Made by a program: the position numbers and the translations under genes. The notes under the pieces are model-generated. The model worked only from the letters and a program-made list of their open reading frames with translations. It made no database searches and had not been told where the DNA came from. From Nitrospirota bacterium (GTDB taxonomy: Bacteria; Nitrospirota; Thermodesulfovibrionia; Thermodesulfovibrionales; Dissulfurispiraceae): a stretch of 54,359 bases of DNA. Positions 50,677 to 54,359 of the stretch are shown here, piece by piece. Where the stretch lies: assembly GCA_021792185.1 (NCBI GenBank), contig JAJYVD010000014.1, positions 1 through 54,359 of the forward strand, read 5' to 3'. The stretch's first letter is position 1. Each line of letters opens with the position of its first letter.

Positions 50677-51260
50677 CTTATCCACACAGTCTTTTTAAAA
50701 TCCTTCATTCCTTCCACAATATGGTTTGTTGTCCCTCTGTAACCAACCTTTAATTCCGATTCGAGGTTATAGTGCTTCAGGCATGTCCCGCAGGAGAAAA
50801 TCTCCACGCCCATTGCCTCAAGCCCTTTTAAGATTGGAATAATTTCTTCATTAACAGTTGTAAGCTTTACACCGGCATTAAGAAAAAATATTGTGTGCGG
50901 GATTTCCTTTGTCACCTTCATGGTTTCAAAGAATGCCTTCATGAGAATCTTGCCCAGATCATCTTCTTTACCCATGACATCAGAGCCGATTATAAGCAGC
51001 GTATCCTTTTCAGGTTCTTTTCTTTCTTCTTCAGCAGGCACCTCGCATGGATAACCTTTCACTATCTTTACCCTCCAGTAGTTATCTTCCCTGACAGTCT
51101 CAGAATAGAAGGCATTCTTTGTTGCAAAACGCGTGAGGTTTTTGACAGAAGCCTCATTGTCCACAAGCACATCCACTATGCCTTCTTCTAATTTTGACAA
51201 AGCCTCCTCAGCCATAATAACAGGCTTCGGACAGGCTTGGCCTCTCGCATCAATGAGCAT
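50673..51260 (-). CDS. yedF: Selenium metabolism-associated protein YedF
   Basis: A 195-residue protein. N-terminal TusA-like domain (LIDARGQACPKPVIMAEEAL with the CPxP cysteine) and a C-terminal DsrE-like domain (LLIIGSDVMGKEDDLGKILM, FFLNAGVKLTT, FSCGTCLKHY). The two-domain form is the family linked to selenium utilisation. It starts exactly at the transglutaminase stop. A role in selenium or sulfur transfer fits its place beside nifS. Confidence 0.85.
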   Translation of the reverse strand: MLIDARGQACPKPVIMAEEALSKLEEGIVDVLVDNEASVKNLTRFATKNAFYSETVREDNYWRVKIVKGYPCEVPAEEERKEPEKDTLLIIGSDVMGKEDDLGKILMKAFFETMKVTKEIPHTIFFLNAGVKLTTVNEEIIPILKGLEAMGVEIFSCGTCLKHYNLESELKVGYRGTTNHIVEGMKDFKKTVWIS

Positions 51261-52279
51261 TATTCCTCCTTAAAACTTATCTTATAACCGATATTAAAAC
51301 CGAATAAGTCTTCATTTAATGCCTTTCCGTCAACCTCTGCATACGGATACATGAAATAATTTAAAGGGCCTCTGCTCTGTGAAGGATTCAGCATAATATC
51401 CCTTCCTGTTCCGAATGCTATCCTGCTTTCATCGACGGCGCCAAAGTAATACTCTCTTACAGGTTTTGCCTGTTCGATAGTGAGCTTTTGCTCAAGTATT
51501 GCCTTTCTTACGTCTGCCGGATCAACCACGACCCACCCGTATCCCGGTAAATAGAATTCTGCCCAGCAGTGCTGCGCCTTTGTCATGTCACCTTCTTTGC
51601 CTTTTGGGATTCTGATACCGAAGACTTCTCTTGCAGGAATACCTGCAGCACGTGATAAGGCAACAAAGACAGAATGTATGTCAGCACATTTTCCACCCTT
51701 CGTTTCAAGGAGTGTCTCCACTACACCAAAGCCGCATCCCTTAACATTTGGATCGCGATGCATATTGTCCACAATCCAATCATAAATTGACCTTGCCTTT
51801 GCGCGTATGGTCTTTTTGCCCTTTGTTATTTTATCGGCATACTTTTTTACTTTTCCGCCTGTCGGGCAACTGCTTGTTGGCTCAAGATATTTGCTGAATT
51901 CATCCTCTGAAATAGACATCTCTTTTTTAGGGAAGTCCTTTGTAATATGTTCTTTCCTCTTTATATTGAATGAATAAGTCAACACTCTTTCCTTTCCCGC
52001 TTCTTTCCATTCTGCAAAAAGGGTGTTATTGCCAAATCTTGCATCCCTGTAAATACCTGTTGATGCGAAATTGCCCTTTATATCGGCATCTGTAATATCC
52101 TGATTCTCATCAGACATTGGATAGGGGATCCACAGCCTGACATTCTTTGCATCAGAAGGTGCATTCAGGTTGAACTGAATAGTGACATTCACTTTTCTCT
52201 CTTTAGCTAAGGCAATATTTGAAAGAGAGACTGTAAAAAGAATCGTGAGCAGAAAAATACAAACCTTTGATAAGCGCAT
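51260..52279 (-). CDS. Exported transglutaminase-like protein
   Basis: A 339-residue protein: signal peptide (residues 1-25), beta-rich N-terminal domain, then a transglutaminase core with the triad in GGKCADIHSVFVALSRAAGIPAR (Cys), QHCWAEFYL (His) and DPAD (Asp). It likely acts on protein or peptide bonds in the periplasm. Substrate unknown. It is upstream of, and coupled to, yedF. Confidence 0.8.
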   Translation of the reverse strand: MRLSKVCIFLLTILFTVSLSNIALAKERKVNVTIQFNLNAPSDAKNVRLWIPYPMSDENQDITDADIKGNFASTGIYRDARFGNNTLFAEWKEAGKERVLTYSFNIKRKEHITKDFPKKEMSISEDEFSKYLEPTSSCPTGGKVKKYADKITKGKKTIRAKARSIYDWIVDNMHRDPNVKGCGFGVVETLLETKGGKCADIHSVFVALSRAAGIPAREVFGIRIPKGKEGDMTKAQHCWAEFYLPGYGWVVVDPADVRKAILEQKLTIEQAKPVREYYFGAVDESRIAFGTGRDIMLNPSQSRGPLNYFMYPYAEVDGKALNEDLFGFNIGYKISFKEE

Positions 52280-52403
52280 AGGTAAACCTCCTATGTTGTT
52301 TCTTGTTTTAATATGCTATTTATTTGGGGATAGAAAATTCCAATAGTTTTTATAGATATAAATTAAAAGAATGATAGACAAAGTCTATAAATTGGAATTA
52401 GAT

Positions 52404-52428
52404 ACGGGCGGGCATAATGCCCGCCCGT
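52404..52428. terminator. Strong hairpin before the cytochrome gene end
   Basis: ACGGGCGGGCA pairs perfectly with TGCCCGCCCGT (11-bp stem, loop TAA). It lies just beyond the stop of the minus-strand cytochrome gene at 52446, as expected for its terminator, though the U-tract is weak. Confidence 0.7.
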
Positions 52429-52445
52429 CGATTCTGTTTTAAGGA

Positions 52446-53219
52446 CTATTTTGCTTTCGGAGCAGTAGGGATGTTTGAGCCGTGGCAGTCAGTGCAATTT
52501 TGCTGTCCGGTTATGCCGAAATGTTTAGCGGCGCTCCATTGTATCTTTTCATGATATTTTCCATCTTTCCATGCATTCAAATCCTCTACAAGTTTATATG
52601 CAACACTTGCGGCAAGCCTCGCGCATCTGTCTTTTCTTTCATTGCTGGCTAAGGCGTTCCCTGAAGCCTTCATCCATCTGCCGACAGACACATGGCAAAG
52701 AGGTGAATTGCTTGTGGTCTGAACTATCTTGTCTTTGTTGGCCTTTGGATTCTTCGGAACATACACAGGCAGATTCGTATCGCCGTACCATTTGTTAATG
52801 TTTGACCCGATTACATGCCCGTGCTCACAATCAGGGCCTGCGATCCTCGGACCTATTATCAGGTTTGACGCTATATTTGCTCCGGCAATGGAACCGCATA
52901 TGGTTCCCCATCCTGCCATGCCTCCTTCAAGCACTATAAACGGATCCACGGGGAACGATTTATAAGGTTCTCCGATTTTCTCGGCAAGCTGACTGAAAAT
53001 GCTGCTGATAACAGCCGCGCCGCAGAATACCCTGTACCACTCGTTATAGGCTAATTCTGCGGTTTTCTCCGGGTCAAGCTTTTCATACGGCCATGGCCAT
53101 TTTCCTTTTGCCTCGGCAGTTGATACAAAGTCTCCGAGTTTGGCAAGCAAGGCGCCTGCTCCAAGCATTCCTGCACCTACAATAATCTCTCTCCTTGATA
53201 GACTGCTGTTTTCAGACAT
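52446..53219 (-). CDS. Tat-exported split-Soret-type cytochrome c
   Basis: A 257-residue protein: Tat signal (SRREIIVG, residues 8-15), Cys-rich C_GCAxxG_C_C-type domain (FCGAAVISS, WGTICGSIAGANIASNLI, GPDCEHGHV) and one haem site CTDCH near the C-terminus. It is a periplasmic electron carrier, possibly for sulfur or selenium oxyanions. It is in the same direction as yedE (64 bases upstream). Confidence 0.78.
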   Translation of the reverse strand: MSENSSLSRREIIVGAGMLGAGALLAKLGDFVSTAEAKGKWPWPYEKLDPEKTAELAYNEWYRVFCGAAVISSIFSQLAEKIGEPYKSFPVDPFIVLEGGMAGWGTICGSIAGANIASNLIIGPRIAGPDCEHGHVIGSNINKWYGDTNLPVYVPKNPKANKDKIVQTTSNSPLCHVSVGRWMKASGNALASNERKDRCARLAASVAYKLVEDLNAWKDGKYHEKIQWSAAKHFGITGQQNCTDCHGSNIPTAPKAK

Positions 53220-53283
53220 GTTACCCCTCCTAACTAAGATATAAAATATCCCCCTGTAAAACAGGTGTCTCTAAACTCATCCC

Positions 53284-54159
53284 TTAATCCTTCATCGGTT
53301 TTATGAACATGAAATAGACCATTGTCCAGTTGCCGAGAATCATAAATACAGTTGCTACAATGCTTGATAGCGCCAAAGAAGAAACGCCTGTCAGTGCATG
53401 ACCTACAGTGCAACCACCTGCTGTTGCAGCGCCAAATCCCATTATAGAGCTGCCGCCGAAAACCCTCATGATCTCGCTCGCAGGAGGGGCCTGTAATTTG
53501 AATTCTCCGAGACCTCTTGCGCTCAGATAGGCGCCAAACGGAATCCCGAAAATATATAATGCGCTCCATGTACCTTTAAATATTCCCCAGAAATCGAACA
53601 TGGGATCGAACTTTGACATGCTGTCTCCCATTGTTAATCCAAGGAATGCCTCTGCTGTAGGTCCTGCAGCAGAAAGTCCTCTCGTCTGTCCTCCCCAATA
53701 GTTAGATGCCCATAGGGCAAATATCAGAACCAGTCCGAGCAAGACACCTGTAAGAGACCACGAGTAGCCTTTTTTAGGTCCTTTGGCAAAGGGTTTACCT
53801 CTAAGGACAACAGGGATGATTACGGCAGCGATTACTGCAATAGCTATCCATTTCATGGATTGACCTCCGAACAAGTCCCACAAAGCAGGATTGCTTATGG
53901 CATCTTCGCCGCTTCCTATGGATACTTTAAAGCTCTTTAGAAACTGCATAATAGGTTTAATCGGGCCGTGAATTGTAGCTATCAGAGAGGATGCAAAACC
54001 GAGGGTTGCTACAAAGGCTGAAACATATCCCTCTCCCACTCTGTAAACGATGCCGCTTCCGCAGCCTCCTGCCATTACAATGCCGAGGCCGAAAATGTAG
54101 CCGCCTATAATGTTTGCAACTATATTGAATGACTGGCGCCTTAAGCCGGATTCTCCCAT
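53284..54159 (-). CDS. yedE: YedE/YeeE-family membrane transporter, 5' end cut
   Basis: A YeeE/YedE channel-type protein, a family implicated in selenium or thiosulfate uptake. It shows the paired Gly-Cys motifs (GIVMAGGCGSGIVYRVGEG; GAATAGGCTVGHALTG) and about eight helices. The ATG at 54159 is internal: the frame stays open upstream through another hydrophobic helix (YLLALLIAIIGANFLEDIG, about 54163-54219) until an insertion-like sequence near 54245, with no ATG, GTG or TTG start. The original start is lost or lies in the element. It may be non-functional or expressed from a new start. Confidence 0.75.
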   Translation of the reverse strand: MGESGLRRQSFNIVANIIGGYIFGLGIVMAGGCGSGIVYRVGEGYVSAFVATLGFASSLIATIHGPIKPIMQFLKSFKVSIGSGEDAISNPALWDLFGGQSMKWIAIAVIAAVIIPVVLRGKPFAKGPKKGYSWSLTGVLLGLVLIFALWASNYWGGQTRGLSAAGPTAEAFLGLTMGDSMSKFDPMFDFWGIFKGTWSALYIFGIPFGAYLSARGLGEFKLQAPPASEIMRVFGGSSIMGFGAATAGGCTVGHALTGVSSLALSSIVATVFMILGNWTMVYFMFIKPMKD

Positions 54160-54239
54160 TAACCCTATATCTTCAAGGAAATTTGCGCCTATTATGGCTA
54201 TTAAAAGGGCGAGCAGATATGAGCGAAAGAGGGTGTCAA

Positions 54240-54359
54240 GCCAATTTAGAAATGTCCTATTTTTACCAAAATAGAAATGTCCGGTTTTATGCTGCTGCCT
54301 CCAAAGGAGGATTATTTATCATTGCCGCCGTTTTTCTATATGTCTTTCTCCACGGATGA
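54240..54359 (+). mobile_element. Insertion sequence end inside yedE
   Basis: TAGAAATGTCC occurs twice 25 bases apart (54247-54257 and 54272-54282), a pattern I associate with multi-repeat ends of IS21/IS481-type elements. The yedE frame loses family resemblance here and the window ends inside the element. No transposase is visible. Confidence 0.45.

Overview
The window looks like a chromosomal segment of a Gram-negative anaerobe or microaerophile. A Nitrospirota or Desulfobacterota-type lineage fits best: a Tat-exported group 1 [NiFe] hydrogenase with cytochrome b, ResB/CcsA cytochrome c maturation, NifU/NifS Fe-S assembly, a split-Soret-type cytochrome and selenium genes (yedF, yedE). No rRNA, intact tRNA or CRISPR array is present, so this placement rests on gene content only.

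Layout. 1-6000: a truncated response regulator, then trxA, ffh, rpsP, khpA, rimM, trmD, rplS, rnhB and a DtxR/FeoA-like regulator. 5.8-7 kb: HicAB and a small membrane protein. 7-14 kb: hydrogenase locus (hypF, small subunit, large subunit, cytochrome b, maturation protease, hypC). 14-23.5 kb: a DUF433/DUF5615 toxin-antitoxin pair, then dcd, pyrF, trpE, a degenerate histidine kinase, resB, ccsA and tsaD. 23.5-29 kb: accessory island with HigBA, a ParDE-like pair, an IS4-family element and an exported TPR-CHAT protein. 29-41 kb: Smr protein, phosphoesterase, beta-CASP nuclease, radical SAM protein, PhoU-like protein, HDOD/GGDEF signalling cluster, ZapA/ZapB-like pair, Slt, Ald and AroC. 41.6-45.5 kb: a visibly A/T-richer GntR cluster with two flavin-fold proteins, a ferredoxin-carbonic anhydrase fusion and an MBL hydrolase, ending at an ISL3 transposase relic. 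45.5-54.4 kb: glgB, cspA, an RRM protein, nifU-nifS, yedF, a transglutaminase, a cytochrome and yedE cut by what looks like an insertion sequence end.

The most striking feature is the hydrogenase large subunit (10678-12387). Its N-terminal active-site motif RxCGxC has both cysteine codons replaced by in-frame TGA (codons 60 and 63), while the rest of the gene is intact and the C-terminal DPCxxC motif keeps both cysteines. A hairpin that fits bacterial SECIS rules lies within range of both TGAs, and yedF and yedE (selenium metabolism families) are in the same window. I read this as a double-selenocysteine [NiFe] hydrogenase in which the N-terminal rather than the C-terminal ligand pair is selenated. 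I do not recall a described enzyme of this kind.

Second-tier observations: a roughly 86-bp duplicated upstream element with a palindrome in front of two unrelated loci; short repeats inserted in frame in hypF, aroC and trpE; several genes with a -10 box 6-9 bp before the start codon and no Shine-Dalgarno (leaderless transcripts); a histidine kinase lacking its phosphoacceptor histidine; and a ferredoxin-beta-carbonic anhydrase fusion.
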